This document shows, piece after piece, positions 1 through 8,551 of a stretch of DNA of 64,000 bases (positions are counted from its first letter, which is position 1; every line of letters begins with the position of its first letter). This DNA comes from Caballeronia sp. SL2Y3. GTDB lineage: Bacteria > Pseudomonadota > Gammaproteobacteria > Burkholderiales > Burkholderiaceae. The translations under genes and the position numbers were made by a program. The stretch is taken from the NCBI RefSeq assembly GCF_022879575.1, contig NZ_CP084262.1, positions 558,001 to 622,000 of the forward strand, written 5' to 3'. The notes under the pieces are model-generated. The model saw only the letters and a program-made list of their open reading frames with translations. It was not told the DNA's origin and ran no database searches.

Positions 1-273
1 GTTCCCTGCGTGGCGACCGATGTGGGCGATACGAAATGGCTCATCGGCGAAACGGGCTTCGTGGTTCCGCCGCAAGATGCCGACGCGCTTGCGGACGCGC
101 TCGTCGCGATGCTGACGCTGAGCGATGAGACACGCGCGGCGCTGGGAAAGGCGGCTCGCGAGCGGATAGAGCGTGAGTTTTCAATCGACACAACCTGGCG
201 CCGCTACGAGGAAACGTACCGCGGAATTCGTACGATGCCCCGCGGCCCGCGAGCGGAGAGGCTGAATGCCTGA
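1..273 (+). CDS. Glycosyltransferase family 1/4, C-terminal fragment
   Basis: The gene enters from the left edge of the window, open from base 1 to the TGA at 271-273, so only the last 90 residues are visible. They match the end of a GT-B glycosyltransferase: VATDVGD followed by GETGFVVPPQDADALADAL is the usual nucleotide-sugar-binding end of the second Rossmann domain (family knowledge), then a helical tail. With the polymerase, acyltransferase and deacetylase genes that follow, it probably adds a sugar to an exopolysaccharide repeat unit at the inner membrane. Donor and acceptor cannot be read from this fragment. Confidence 0.85.
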   Translation, partial: VPCVATDVGDTKWLIGETGFVVPPQDADALADALVAMLTLSDETRAALGKAARERIEREFSIDTTWRRYEETYRGIRTMPRGPRAERLNA

Positions 274-393
274 AACGACCTCTAACGCTTATGGAAAGCT
301 CAGGCTGTTGCCCGCGACACGACAGACTGACGATTGAAGTTTAGGGCGGCGTTGAACGCGACGACCGGCCGACCTTGAAAAAACTGCACGCTT

Positions 394-624
394 TTAGTCG
401 GAGCGGCCCGAGCGCGACGATTGAGCGGCTTCGTTCGGCTTCAGCGGCCCGGACTTATGGAACCGCGAACGCATGCCGCCGAACAATCCGGACGACGCAT
501 CCGCGTTATCCGATTTCCGGCGACTGCGCCGCCGCGACGGCAGCAGCACCTCGGCCAGCGCCAGCAAGGCCAGAGCGACGACAGCGAAAAACGCGATCGT
601 GCCGACAGTAGTGGCGAAATCCAT
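394..624 (-). CDS. Small single-pass membrane protein, unknown function
   Basis: Predicted protein of 76 residues. The ATG at 624 is preceded by GGAGAG about 6 nt upstream, which fixes the start; the frame is open further upstream but has no better start. Residues about 5-28 form one hydrophobic helix, followed by a very basic segment (PSRRRSRRK), which predicts a cytoplasmic tail of about 45 residues. No family was recognised. It sits alone between the glycosyltransferase tail and the beta-helix gene. The clear ribosome site and membrane-protein composition make a real gene more likely than a chance frame. Confidence 0.5.
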   Translation of the reverse strand: MDFATTVGTIAFFAVVALALLALAEVLLPSRRRSRRKSDNADASSGLFGGMRSRFHKSGPLKPNEAAQSSRSGRSD

Positions 625-822
625 GCACTCTCCAGATGATTCGGTGCCCGGGTAAACCGCAATCGGGCCACCCTTTAGAGCACCATCCATGCCTTAAGTT
701 TTCGGCAAATTTCACTGGAAGTTTAGTGCTTCGGCGCTGAGTGGAAATCAGAGACAGCCGACAAACAGAAGAGCCGCGGCAAAAACACGGCTCTTCTGCC
801 CACCGCAACGAACCGCTGCCGC

Positions 823-2013
823 TTAGCGCGTGTAGGTCATGTTCGTCACTTCGACCGACGGACCGGCGTTATCCCAGTCCGTCTTGCTGAAGCCGAGCGC
901 CGAATGCATGTACACCGGGTTGTCGCTGCTGATGTGGCCCGTGACCGAGCGGCCGTTCAGTTGCAAGCCGCCAACGGCGTACGCCACGTGGTTCGAAGCG
1001 TTGTCGCGGTGGTTCGTGATGTCGATCGACACGACCTTCGCCACCGGTCCGGGGAACGCGCCCAGGTACACGAGAATGCCGTAGTGGCAGCTGTTCGTCG
1101 TCGGGCTGATGATCTTGATGTTCTGCAGCACCGCGTTGTTGTTGTTCGGCTCGATGTCGAGGCCGGCCGAAGGCATCGTGCCGCCGATGGTCGACCACGT
1201 CGGCGAGTCGAACGTGATGTTGCTGCCGCTCGTGATCGTCGCGCCCTGACGGCGGCAACCCGTGGCCACGTGCTTGGTGATCATGACCGCGTTGCTCGCC
1301 TTCGTGACCGTGCGATACGAGTTGCCGATGTAGATGCCGTCGCCCCAGCAGTTGATGGTCGTCGGCGAGCTAATCGTCACGTTGGTTCCGCCGGCAATCG
1401 AAATGCCCATGCCCTGGCCGCCCTCGCTCGGATCGTTCGCGGCCGAATTCAGCTCCTTGCTGCCGTCGAGCGTGGCGTTTTCGATCTGAACATTATCGAC
1501 GTCGAACACGCGCAGCATCTGGTAGCTCGCCGTGTTGTGCGCGAGCAGCTTGATCGACGCGCCGCTTGCGAAGCGCAGGTGCGAATTCGAGCGCAGATCG
1601 AGGCCGGCCGCATCGATGCGCACCTTGCCCGAGATCAGCAGAACCTTGCCCACCGAGCCGTCGATGGCCTTTTGCAGCGCGACGCGGTCGTTGGTCACGC
1701 CGTCGGCCTTCACGCCGAAGGAACTCGCGTCGACGACGGAGCCCGAGGTGGAGGTGCTCGCGGTTGCTTGCGTCGACGATGCGACGCTCGTAGTCGATGC
1801 CGCCGACGTGTCGGAAGCGGTCGACCTGCGGTGCCAGCGTTTGTCGGTGGCGGCGAGGTCGTCGGCGCTTCCGCCGCCGCACGCGGCCAATGCCGCCGTG
1901 CCGGCGCCCATGACAAGCGCGGTCACGAACTTGCGTCGCGTGAAAATACGGTTTTCGGTTTGGGAGGCGGAGTGTTCGAGGAAGGAATTAAAGGTTTTTT
2001 TTGAAAAAGACAT
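823..2013 (-). CDS. Tat-exported lipoprotein with right-handed beta-helix fold
   Basis: A 396-residue protein from the ATG at 2013; an in-frame ATG at 2082 is possible, and neither has a strong ribosome site. The N-terminus has a twin-arginine motif (TRRKFV, residues 25-30), a hydrophobic stretch and a lipobox LAAC with Cys45, so it looks like a Tat-exported lipoprotein. A Ser/Thr-rich linker leads into FGVKADGVTNDRVALQKAID, the start of the pectate-lyase/glycosyl-hydrolase-28-type beta-helix superfamily. Such proteins in exopolysaccharide loci are usually lyases, epimerases or polymer-binding proteins. It is a clear paralogue of the gene at 6447-7448 but is exported differently. Substrate is unknown. 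Confidence 0.8.
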   Translation of the reverse strand: MSFSKKTFNSFLEHSASQTENRIFTRRKFVTALVMGAGTAALAACGGGSADDLAATDKRWHRRSTASDTSAASTTSVASSTQATASTSTSGSVVDASSFGVKADGVTNDRVALQKAIDGSVGKVLLISGKVRIDAAGLDLRSNSHLRFASGASIKLLAHNTASYQMLRVFDVDNVQIENATLDGSKELNSAANDPSEGGQGMGISIAGGTNVTISSPTTINCWGDGIYIGNSYRTVTKASNAVMITKHVATGCRRQGATITSGSNITFDSPTWSTIGGTMPSAGLDIEPNNNNAVLQNIKIISPTTNSCHYGILVYLGAFPGPVAKVVSIDITNHRDNASNHVAYAVGGLQLNGRSVTGHISSDNPVYMHSALGFSKTDWDNAGPSVEVTNMTYTR

Positions 2014-2518
2014 TGTGCTTGACGTTATTGATAGGCGACTAGGAAAAGAACGTTCGTCGAAGACCGATAAATCGGGCGACATTTGCCGGGCGGTTCAGCC
2101 GGGGCTCTTGATTGCCCAAAGCAAGCCACTGTCGATATAACGGTCAAACTTACTTCATAACGCTCGCGGAACATGGTATCTAATACCGATACCGGGCACG
2201 TATGATACATAACCTTGTATGACCATTAATACTGTTTCGTAACGAGCTGTAACGAAGTAGCGGGGACAGGTCAAAATGTCGAGGACGAGCGCACGCCTCA
2301 ATCGCACGCCTGGCGGGGGATTCGGCAAAACACGGGGAATTACTTCTGATGATTGATATTAATTTCGCACGAGCGGCGAAATTAATCCGCCGTCGCAAAA
2401 GGACGACGGTTTTCACGTCTGAAGAAAAGTGAAATTCTTGCTGCGGAAATTCTTCTGAATTAATGCGCCGGCTGCGTCTTTGATTGCTCGATATTCCAGC
2501 CGGCGGTTTTCAATCAGA
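2014..2518. other. 505-bp intergenic region, AT-richer, with repeats
   Basis: No credible gene. The region is AT-richer than its surroundings and should hold the promoter of the leftward beta-helix gene. An inverted repeat GGTATC/GATACC lies at 2175-2180 and 2188-2193. Two related segments around 2237-2260 (TTTCGTAAC and TGTAACGAAG) form another imperfect inverted pair. A longer inverted repeat at 2358-2386 is listed separately. This density of repeats suggests a regulated promoter. Confidence 0.5.
2358..2386. repeat. 11-bp perfect inverted repeat
   Basis: ATTAATTTCGC (2358-2368) and GCGAAATTAAT (2376-2386) are perfect inverted arms around a 7-base spacer. It lies about 130 bp beyond the stop of the leftward acyltransferase gene and upstream of the beta-helix gene. 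It could be an operator or the stem of a terminator, but no U-run follows on either strand, which favours an operator. Confidence 0.5.
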
Positions 2519-3703
2519 TTATTTAGCGGATTTGCTTGTGCGGGTTTCTACCGGTTCGCTGCGGGTTTTTCCGGATGTGACATCCGTATTCGGCCGACGC
2601 ATTCCGGCGCGAATCGCGGCGAGTTTTGCCATGCCGTCCTGCATCGCGAATGCAACGCGTCCCCAAGGAGACTGGGCGATCTGAATACTCACGGCGACCG
2701 AGAGATTGCCTTTGCTCCAGTAGGGCTTGAATGCTTCGGACCCGACGCCGAGGTCGAAGTCCAGCCGGTGTTCGAGCGCCCAGCGCACCCACGCTTCGGT
2801 GGTAATGGCGCCGGGCGCGAGCTTGCTGTGCTGGCGGTCGAAGCCGCCCATCGCGCCGAGAATGCTGTCGGTGCCCATCCCGATCATGTTGGCCGCGATG
2901 GGCGCGCCGTCGAGCATGAGCACCATCATCCGCGCGCTCGGCTCCGAGTCGGGCCCGGCCGGGTAATTGAGGATGCTCACCAGATAATTGCGGAACAGCG
3001 GGGAATAGAGCCATGCGCCCTTCTTGTCGACGCGCTCGGCCCAGTTGCGCTTGCAGGCAAGCATCCAGTCGACCATGCGGGCGTTTTCATCGGCGTCGCC
3101 GGGGCCGAGAATGCGGATCTCGACCTTGCCTTGCCGCTCCAGACGCCTGAGCAACGCGCCGGGCTTCTTCCCGGATAACGTGCCGAGCGGCGCCGCGAAG
3201 CTCTCCCAGTCCTTTTCACGAGAGAGTCGCGCAATCGCATAGGGATGCTCGTTCGCGACCATCATGCCCTCGTGGGCGCGCGCCATCCGATAAAGATCGC
3301 CGTCCTTGTCGAGATACGGAAGCAGGATGATGTCCGACGGGCACTGCGCCTGCGCCGCGCGCCAGACTGCTTCGGTCAGTGCGGGCGACGCATGGTCCGG
3401 ATCGGCGAGCAGGGTCGTATAGTCGGCGGATTCCGGGCTCAACGGACGCAGTATGGTCCAGAGCCGATTGCGCGAGCGAACGAGCGGCCATACGGCGATG
3501 AGACGACCTTCGCTACGAACCGAGATGAGCCGCAGCGCGCGCCCGAGCGGTTTTGCCACGCACTCCCAACTGAGCCACGCAACAGGGAACGATTCGTGAT
3601 GACGCCCGTTGGCGCGCCTCCAGAGCGTCTGCCACTCGGGTTCGAGTGCCTTGAATACTTCGGGTGATTTGATGATCTCGATTTGCGGTGCTGGTGCAAT
3701 CAT
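2519..3703 (-). CDS. CelD/BcsL-type GNAT acyltransferase of polysaccharide locus
   Basis: A 394-residue protein starting at MIAPAPQIEI (ATG at 3703); the frame runs open upstream but that part has no protein-like character. The early segment FKALEPEWQTLWRRA and the late segment APGAITTEAWVRWALEH with DFDLGVGSEAFKPYWSKG match the CelD/BcsL (FemAB-like double GNAT) family found in cellulose and exopolysaccharide loci, which is thought to acylate polymer or precursor sugars using acyl-CoA. No signal peptide or membrane segment is visible, so it should act in the cytoplasm. The divergent neighbour at 4095 is a second member of the wider superfamily, so two different acyl decorations are plausible. 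Confidence 0.8.
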   Translation of the reverse strand: MIAPAPQIEIIKSPEVFKALEPEWQTLWRRANGRHHESFPVAWLSWECVAKPLGRALRLISVRSEGRLIAVWPLVRSRNRLWTILRPLSPESADYTTLLADPDHASPALTEAVWRAAQAQCPSDIILLPYLDKDGDLYRMARAHEGMMVANEHPYAIARLSREKDWESFAAPLGTLSGKKPGALLRRLERQGKVEIRILGPGDADENARMVDWMLACKRNWAERVDKKGAWLYSPLFRNYLVSILNYPAGPDSEPSARMMVLMLDGAPIAANMIGMGTDSILGAMGGFDRQHSKLAPGAITTEAWVRWALEHRLDFDLGVGSEAFKPYWSKGNLSVAVSIQIAQSPWGRVAFAMQDGMAKLAAIRAGMRRPNTDVTSGKTRSEPVETRTSKSAK

Positions 3704-4094
3704 GAATGTGCCTAAGACCCTTGCTTGGTTTAGGATCGCCCGTGGAACAGGGATCGACGGGGTGGACAAAAGTACGCGAGCCTGGACCCTCGACTGTCCT
3801 GCGCCTGAAATCTTGCATCGCCGAGCAAGGGGCGCAACGTGCGATGCCGTACAGTGGTTCACGCGAATGCTCAATACCCTGCGGTAAAACACTGTAATTC
3901 GTCGCCAGACGAATTCACTTGACATCGCCCAAAACTATGCATTGCCTCTTTAATCCGATCTCGGCGCACGCTTTCCATCCTGTCACGCGAGGCATCGGAA
4001 AGTTGTCGACGAACGCGCACAGCGCCTGATCCTGATACTGCCGAAAGGCCCGAAATTAGCCCCATGGCTATCATGAACCGAGTTGCGAGGGACA

Positions 4095-5210
4095 ATGGAT
4101 AACGAATGCTTTTCCGTCAGTGCTCTACCCGATACGACGAATACCGAACAAGTCAAAGCCAAACCGAAGTCGAAACCCAACAAACCCAAGGCTAAAGCGA
4201 AAGAGATCGTCACGAGCGCGAATGAAAACGCACGGCCGCAAGGTGCGTTCGAACGGTCGATCTTTCATCAGCCGTGGTGGCTCGATATCACGAGCGACGG
4301 CAAGTGGGGCATCGCCGAAGTCAAACAGGGCGATGAAGTCATCGGCGAAATGCCGTACACGCTCGAACGCAAAGGCATTTGGCGCATCTCCGCCCTGCCG
4401 CCGATGACCCGCACGCTCGGCCCCATCATCAAGCCGCAGAAATCGGGCACGCCCGATCGCGAATGGTGCTATCGCCTGGACATTACGAGGCAACTCATTG
4501 CGAAGCTCCCGCCGGTCGCGCATTTCCATCAATTGATGGACACGCGCATGTCGGAAGCCGAAGCCTTTGCCTTCATGATTCACGGCTACGACGTGTCGAT
4601 CGGCTATACGATGGAAATGCCCGCCGAACGCACGGAAGAAGAGGCATGGTCCGGCCTGCGCCGCAATACCCGCAACTGGGTGCGGCGCGCGAGCGAGCAG
4701 CTCACCATTCGCGAGATCGACAGCCCGGACGCCTTCACGCGCTTCTACGACGAGAATCTCGCCGTGCGCAAGCGCAACAACGTCTACGGCTCGCAGATCA
4801 TGCGGCGACTGCTTGCCGAAGTGCTTCAGCGCAAGTCGGGCACGTTGCTGGGCGCGTTCGATCAGAGCGGCAAGCTCGTGGCCGAGACCGCTCTCGTGTG
4901 GGACGACCGCGCGCTCTATTACCTGCTTTCCTCGCGTCTTCCGGAAGCGCACGGCGGCGCCATCAGCCTGCTGATCTGGGAAGCGGCGCGCGTGGCCCGC
5001 GAGCGCAAGCTCCTGTTCGATCTGGACGGCATTTCCACCGCCAGCATCCTCGACTTCCTGTCGGGCTTCGGCGGCCGTCTCGTCACGCGCTATGAAATCG
5101 AGAAAGTGCGCGCGGACTTCGGCGCACTGCGGACCGTCCTGCGCGGCGAAAAGACCGCGACCAAGACAGGCGCCAAACGTCTGCGCAAGATGCCGGCGGA
5201 AAAGACCTGA
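4095..5210 (+). CDS. GNAT/FemAB-like acyltransferase with Lys/Pro-rich N-terminus
   Basis: A 371-residue protein. GAGGG lies just before the ATG at 4095, so this start is preferred over the TTG at 4083. Residues about 20-40 are a Lys/Pro/Ala-rich low-complexity stretch (KAKPKSKPNKPKAKAKE). The rest has FemAB-like features: FERSIFHQPWWLDI near the N-terminus, RRNTRNWVRRA in the middle, and GGAISLLIWEAARVARE followed by LFDLDGI as in acyl-CoA N-acyltransferase folds. It probably transfers an acyl or aminoacyl group onto a lipid-linked sugar. The basic N-terminus may bind membrane or nucleic acid (inference). It is divergent from the acyltransferase at 2519-3703. Confidence 0.75.
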   Translation: MDNECFSVSALPDTTNTEQVKAKPKSKPNKPKAKAKEIVTSANENARPQGAFERSIFHQPWWLDITSDGKWGIAEVKQGDEVIGEMPYTLERKGIWRISALPPMTRTLGPIIKPQKSGTPDREWCYRLDITRQLIAKLPPVAHFHQLMDTRMSEAEAFAFMIHGYDVSIGYTMEMPAERTEEEAWSGLRRNTRNWVRRASEQLTIREIDSPDAFTRFYDENLAVRKRNNVYGSQIMRRLLAEVLQRKSGTLLGAFDQSGKLVAETALVWDDRALYYLLSSRLPEAHGGAISLLIWEAARVARERKLLFDLDGISTASILDFLSGFGGRLVTRYEIEKVRADFGALRTVLRGEKTATKTGAKRLRKMPAEKT

Positions 5211-5273
5211 TCTGAAGCCTTCGAGCGTTCGTCCTCGACTCGCCTATCGCGTCGATGACGAATCGCTCGCTGT

Positions 5274-6356
5274 CTAGCTTCCGATGAAATACGCGTAGAC
5301 GCCCTCGAAAGAACTCTTGATGATCTCGGCGGACAGCACCAGCAATACGCCCACGATCCACCAGATCGAGAATGCGTTGCGAAAGCGAATCTGCGCCACG
5401 ATGAAGGGCAAAAGCAACTGCACGCAATACCACACGCGCCCTTTACCGAAGGGGAACAGCGCGAACGCGAGCACCAGATAAAACACCAGCACGATATGCA
5501 TGGTGGCGAGCTCCGTCCAGACCGTGGGCTGCGTCTTCGGCCTGTTCTTCCATTCCGAGTACAGCATGACGATGGATGCTGTCATATAGACGACGAGCAA
5601 CACCACGAGCTTCATCGTGAAGTCGTTTTGATAGTTCGCATATTCGTCGATGCGCCGGCCGCCGAAGTTGCGGAACAGAAAGCCCGCTGACGATACGAGC
5701 ACGAGTGCCGTGACGCCCGCGCAAACGAACGAAAGCCGCCGGCGGTCGCCGCAAGCGCGAATCGCCACGAGCAGCAGCGCAGGGACGGCGAATGTCGTAT
5801 GGACGAAGCTCGCGAGCGCCCATCCCGTCAGAGGCCGCTGATAACGCAGCGAGAGCAGCATGGCGATGGAAAAGCCCATGCCCTGACGAATCTGGAATGT
5901 GCCGACCGTGGCGAGCGCCATCGGCACCACGGCCCACAGGCAGAGTCCGATGAGCGGCCTGCGCGTTTCCAGCAGCGCAATGAAGATCAGCGTGTTGAGC
6001 AGCACCACGGTGACGCGCACGCCCGTGTCGGGCGACAAGCCCAGCGCATTCAGCCCGACCACCCATGCCCGCCAGCCGAATTCCTCCGTGACCGTGCTGA
6101 TGACGAAAGCAAGCGTCGACGTCCGTTGATGATAGGAACTGACGAACCAGTCCCACGTCGTGCGGCGAAAGTATTCGAGGTAGTTGTCCTGGTCGAGCAG
6201 CGTGGACACTTCGCGCGGACTCGTCGCCATCAGATACAGGATGACCAGTGCAATGGCGATATAAGCCCAGCCGCTCGGCGTCGCGAAGAAGTTCGGCGCG
6301 CGATGCCCCGTGCGAGACGCCTGCGCGTCGTTCAATCGCATTGCCCGTGCTTTCAT
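5274..6356 (-). CDS. EpsG-family polysaccharide polymerase (Wzy-like)
   Basis: A 360-residue multi-spanning inner-membrane protein with about ten hydrophobic segments. The N-terminal hydrophobic helix is followed by DQDNYLEYFRRTTWDWF, and the middle has IRQGMGFSIAMLLSLRYQRP then SFVHTTFAVPALLLVAI. The RQG-F-A and S-H-T motifs are characteristic of EpsG-type polymerases, which join lipid-linked repeat units in the periplasm. This is the best candidate for the polymer-forming step of the locus. The start is uncertain: a second in-frame ATG lies five codons inside, and neither has a good ribosome site. Confidence 0.8.
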   Translation of the reverse strand: MKARAMRLNDAQASRTGHRAPNFFATPSGWAYIAIALVILYLMATSPREVSTLLDQDNYLEYFRRTTWDWFVSSYHQRTSTLAFVISTVTEEFGWRAWVVGLNALGLSPDTGVRVTVVLLNTLIFIALLETRRPLIGLCLWAVVPMALATVGTFQIRQGMGFSIAMLLSLRYQRPLTGWALASFVHTTFAVPALLLVAIRACGDRRRLSFVCAGVTALVLVSSAGFLFRNFGGRRIDEYANYQNDFTMKLVVLLVVYMTASIVMLYSEWKNRPKTQPTVWTELATMHIVLVFYLVLAFALFPFGKGRVWYCVQLLLPFIVAQIRFRNAFSIWWIVGVLLVLSAEIIKSSFEGVYAYFIGS

Positions 6357-6446
6357 CTAAGGATTCTCAAGGAATATCGGCCTAACGCGAGCGTGCGGCG
6401 GCGCACGCATCGAGTCTGTACGTTGTCACACAACGCGCGGATGGCA

Positions 6447-7448
6447 CTACCTCACGAGCCGCAGGTCCGTTACGACGACAGCGGGACCGCGCTTGTCGTA
6501 GTCCACGTTCTCGACCGACGCAAGCCGGGAATTCACCCATGTGGGCGCGCGACTTTCCACGCGGCCCTTCACGATCCAGCCTTTCGTATCGAGTCCTGAA
6601 ACACTGAACGCGTTATCGGCCGATTTCTCGTCGCGATGCCCGGTGATTCGAATATCGACATTCTTCGCGCGCGGTCCAGGCAATTGCGCGAGAAAAACGA
6701 GAATGCCGATCTTGCAGCGGCGCGTGACGGGATCGACGACGCGGATGTTTTCGAGCACGTCGCGATTCGAATTCGGTTCGATATCGAGTCCCGCAGAAGG
6801 AGCCGTGCCGCCGATGTCTTCCCATACGCCGCGCTCGATGGTGATATTGCGGCCACTGATGATCGAGACGCCTTGTCGCCGGCAGCCCACCGCGCGGTGA
6901 TCGACGAGACGAATGCCATCCGGCGCGGTGGCGCTCGGCCGGTAACTGTTCGCGATGTACACGCCGTCGCCCCAGCAGCCGATGGTCGTCGCGGAGCGAA
7001 TCGTCACATTGGCGCTGCCCGCTACCGAGATGCCCATGCCGTAGCCCTCTTCGTGGCGCTTGGCGGGCGCGGCATTCAGTTCCTTGCTGCCGTCGAGCAT
7101 GGCGCCTTCCAGCACCACGTCGTTCACGTCCCAGATGCGGACGATCTGATAGAACGGCGTATCGTGCCGCAGCAGCTTGATGGATGCGCCGGGCCGAAAG
7201 CGCACGCGCGATCCGCTTCTGAGTTCGATGCCGGCCGCGTCGATGCGGCAGCGGCCGCCGATCACGAGCGTCTTGCCGACGGAAGCGTCGATGGCCTTTT
7301 GAAGCGCGACGCGATCGTTCGTCGTGCCGTCGCCTTTCACGCCAAAGGTGGCGGCATCGACCGTATCGTCGGCCCACGCGGGCCGCGCCGCGATGCCGTT
7401 GAAGAGAACGCCCGAAGCAATCAGCCGTATCGCGAGTCTTCTGTGCAT
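6447..7448 (-). CDS. Exported right-handed beta-helix protein (paralogue of 823-2013)
   Basis: A 333-residue protein from the ATG at 7448. It has a Sec-type signal (MHRRLAIRL, a hydrophobic core, then AARPAWADD), and no lipobox. The mature part starts FGVKGDGTTNDRVALQKAID and aligns throughout with the Tat-lipoprotein paralogue, sharing GCWGDGVYI, GCRRQG and GTAPSAGLDIEPN. About half the positions look identical by eye. The fold is the pectate-lyase-like beta helix. The shared GLDIEPN motif, with acidic residues on the helix face, is a likely active or binding site (inference). It is probably secreted or periplasmic and acts on the polysaccharide made by this locus. Confidence 0.8.
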   Translation of the reverse strand: MHRRLAIRLIASGVLFNGIAARPAWADDTVDAATFGVKGDGTTNDRVALQKAIDASVGKTLVIGGRCRIDAAGIELRSGSRVRFRPGASIKLLRHDTPFYQIVRIWDVNDVVLEGAMLDGSKELNAAPAKRHEEGYGMGISVAGSANVTIRSATTIGCWGDGVYIANSYRPSATAPDGIRLVDHRAVGCRRQGVSIISGRNITIERGVWEDIGGTAPSAGLDIEPNSNRDVLENIRVVDPVTRRCKIGILVFLAQLPGPRAKNVDIRITGHRDEKSADNAFSVSGLDTKGWIVKGRVESRAPTWVNSRLASVENVDYDKRGPAVVVTDLRLVR

Positions 7449-7494
7449 ACCATTCAGGCGCAAGCGCGCTGCAGATTGAATAAGTCGAACGAAA

Positions 7495-7508
7495 TGTGAG
7501 TTCTCACA
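7495..7508. promoter_or_regulatory. TGTGAG-TT-CTCACA palindrome in divergent promoter region
   Basis: Perfect 6-bp arms with a 2-bp centre, 47 bp upstream of the leftward beta-helix start and about 80 bp upstream of the rightward acetyltransferase. Its position between divergent genes suggests an operator. The half-sites recall CRP, but the spacing (TGTGA-N4-TCACA) is two bases short of a CRP site. Confidence 0.45.
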
Positions 7509-7589
7509 CTTATTCGCCCGCTCGACGCCGTTAGGCTACGCGGCAACGGCCGCCATCTCCGCTCTTCAACTCACACGACGAATCAAGCA

Positions 7590-8156
7590 ATGAAGCCCAT
7601 CGACCTTATCAGAAGCGATCTCTTCCGTTACGCCGGATCGCTCAGTGCCGGCGTGTTCATTCGCAAGTTCGTTTCTTCCGAAGGATTCAATTACTCCGTG
7701 TGGTTTCGTCTCGCATCGGGGTATTCCCGCGGATTGTCCGGTGTACTCCTTAGAATCATATTGCGCCGCAAGCAACGTCAATTCGGCATCATCATTCCGG
7801 CCGGAACGCGTATCGGACCGGGACTCTACATTGGCCATTTCGGCACCATCGTCGTGAATGAAACAGCGGTGATCGGCGCCAATTGCAATCTGTCGCAAGG
7901 CGTCACCATCGGATCGAATCACGGACAAGCCGCGACCATTGGGGACAACGTATATATCGGGCCGAACGTGTGCATCGTCGAAAACGTATTGATTGGCAAT
8001 TCGGTGACCATCGGCGCGGGCAGTGTCGTGACGTCGAATGTGCCTTCCAACGTCACCGTCGCGGGCGTGCCTGCCCGGGTGGTCAGCGACGACCTCGCAC
8101 GCAGGCGGGAAGGCCGTTATATCGTGCGCCGCTGGGTCGCCAAAGACATCGCATGA
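7590..8156 (+). CDS. Hexapeptide-repeat serine acetyltransferase-like enzyme
   Basis: A 188-residue protein with a left-handed beta-helix domain (about residues 65-165). Hexapeptide repeats are visible from GTRIGPGLYIGHFGTIVV through VTIGSNHG and NVYIGPNVCIVENVLIGN to VTIGAGSVVTSNVPSNVTVAG. The C-terminal half resembles CysE, but the N-terminal helical domain of true CysE is replaced by a short segment containing FNYSVWFRLASGY, as in the CysE-like O-acetyltransferases of capsule and exopolysaccharide loci. It probably O-acetylates a sugar using acetyl-CoA. It stands alone on this strand, divergent from the beta-helix gene. Confidence 0.8.
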   Translation: MKPIDLIRSDLFRYAGSLSAGVFIRKFVSSEGFNYSVWFRLASGYSRGLSGVLLRIILRRKQRQFGIIIPAGTRIGPGLYIGHFGTIVVNETAVIGANCNLSQGVTIGSNHGQAATIGDNVYIGPNVCIVENVLIGNSVTIGAGSVVTSNVPSNVTVAGVPARVVSDDLARRREGRYIVRRWVAKDIA

Positions 8157-8551
8157 TCGTTCGGGTGTCATGACGGCGACATGAGATATGTCGGCAAGGT
8201 CGCTAAAGCACAAACGAAGGCTTTTGCGGCCCGCCAATTTTGGATCAATACGCGGTCTACCCAACATTTCGTCAACGAAAAACATAGTTACCGAAACGGC
8301 TGTCCGCGCGATGATATTCGGACTCCAAACGTCCGCGTATGCGCGGGATTTCCCGGATTAATCATAATAAAGGCTTTCTATAAACGGGACTTCGGAGCCC
8401 TTATTTATCGGTGTTCCTTTTTCAGCCGAAGCGGGTCTGTTGCATCTGCTTAAACGCATGGCCGTGCCGTATCGATCCGAGGCCGTCTTACGCAGGTGCA
8501 ACATGTTCTGAACCGAATCGTCCGCACTGTTGACAAAATGAGTAAACGACA
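8157..8551. other. 395-bp intergenic region upstream of the WecA-like gene
   Basis: No supported gene. The middle part (around 8350-8420) is AT-rich and is the likely promoter area for the sugar-phosphate transferase, but no convincing -35/-10 pair was found. I see no JUMPstart-like element. Confidence 0.4.

Noticed and set aside
7495..7508. CRP binding site
   Set aside because: TGTGA-N4-TCACA lacks the six-base spacing CRP needs; kept only as a generic operator candidate.
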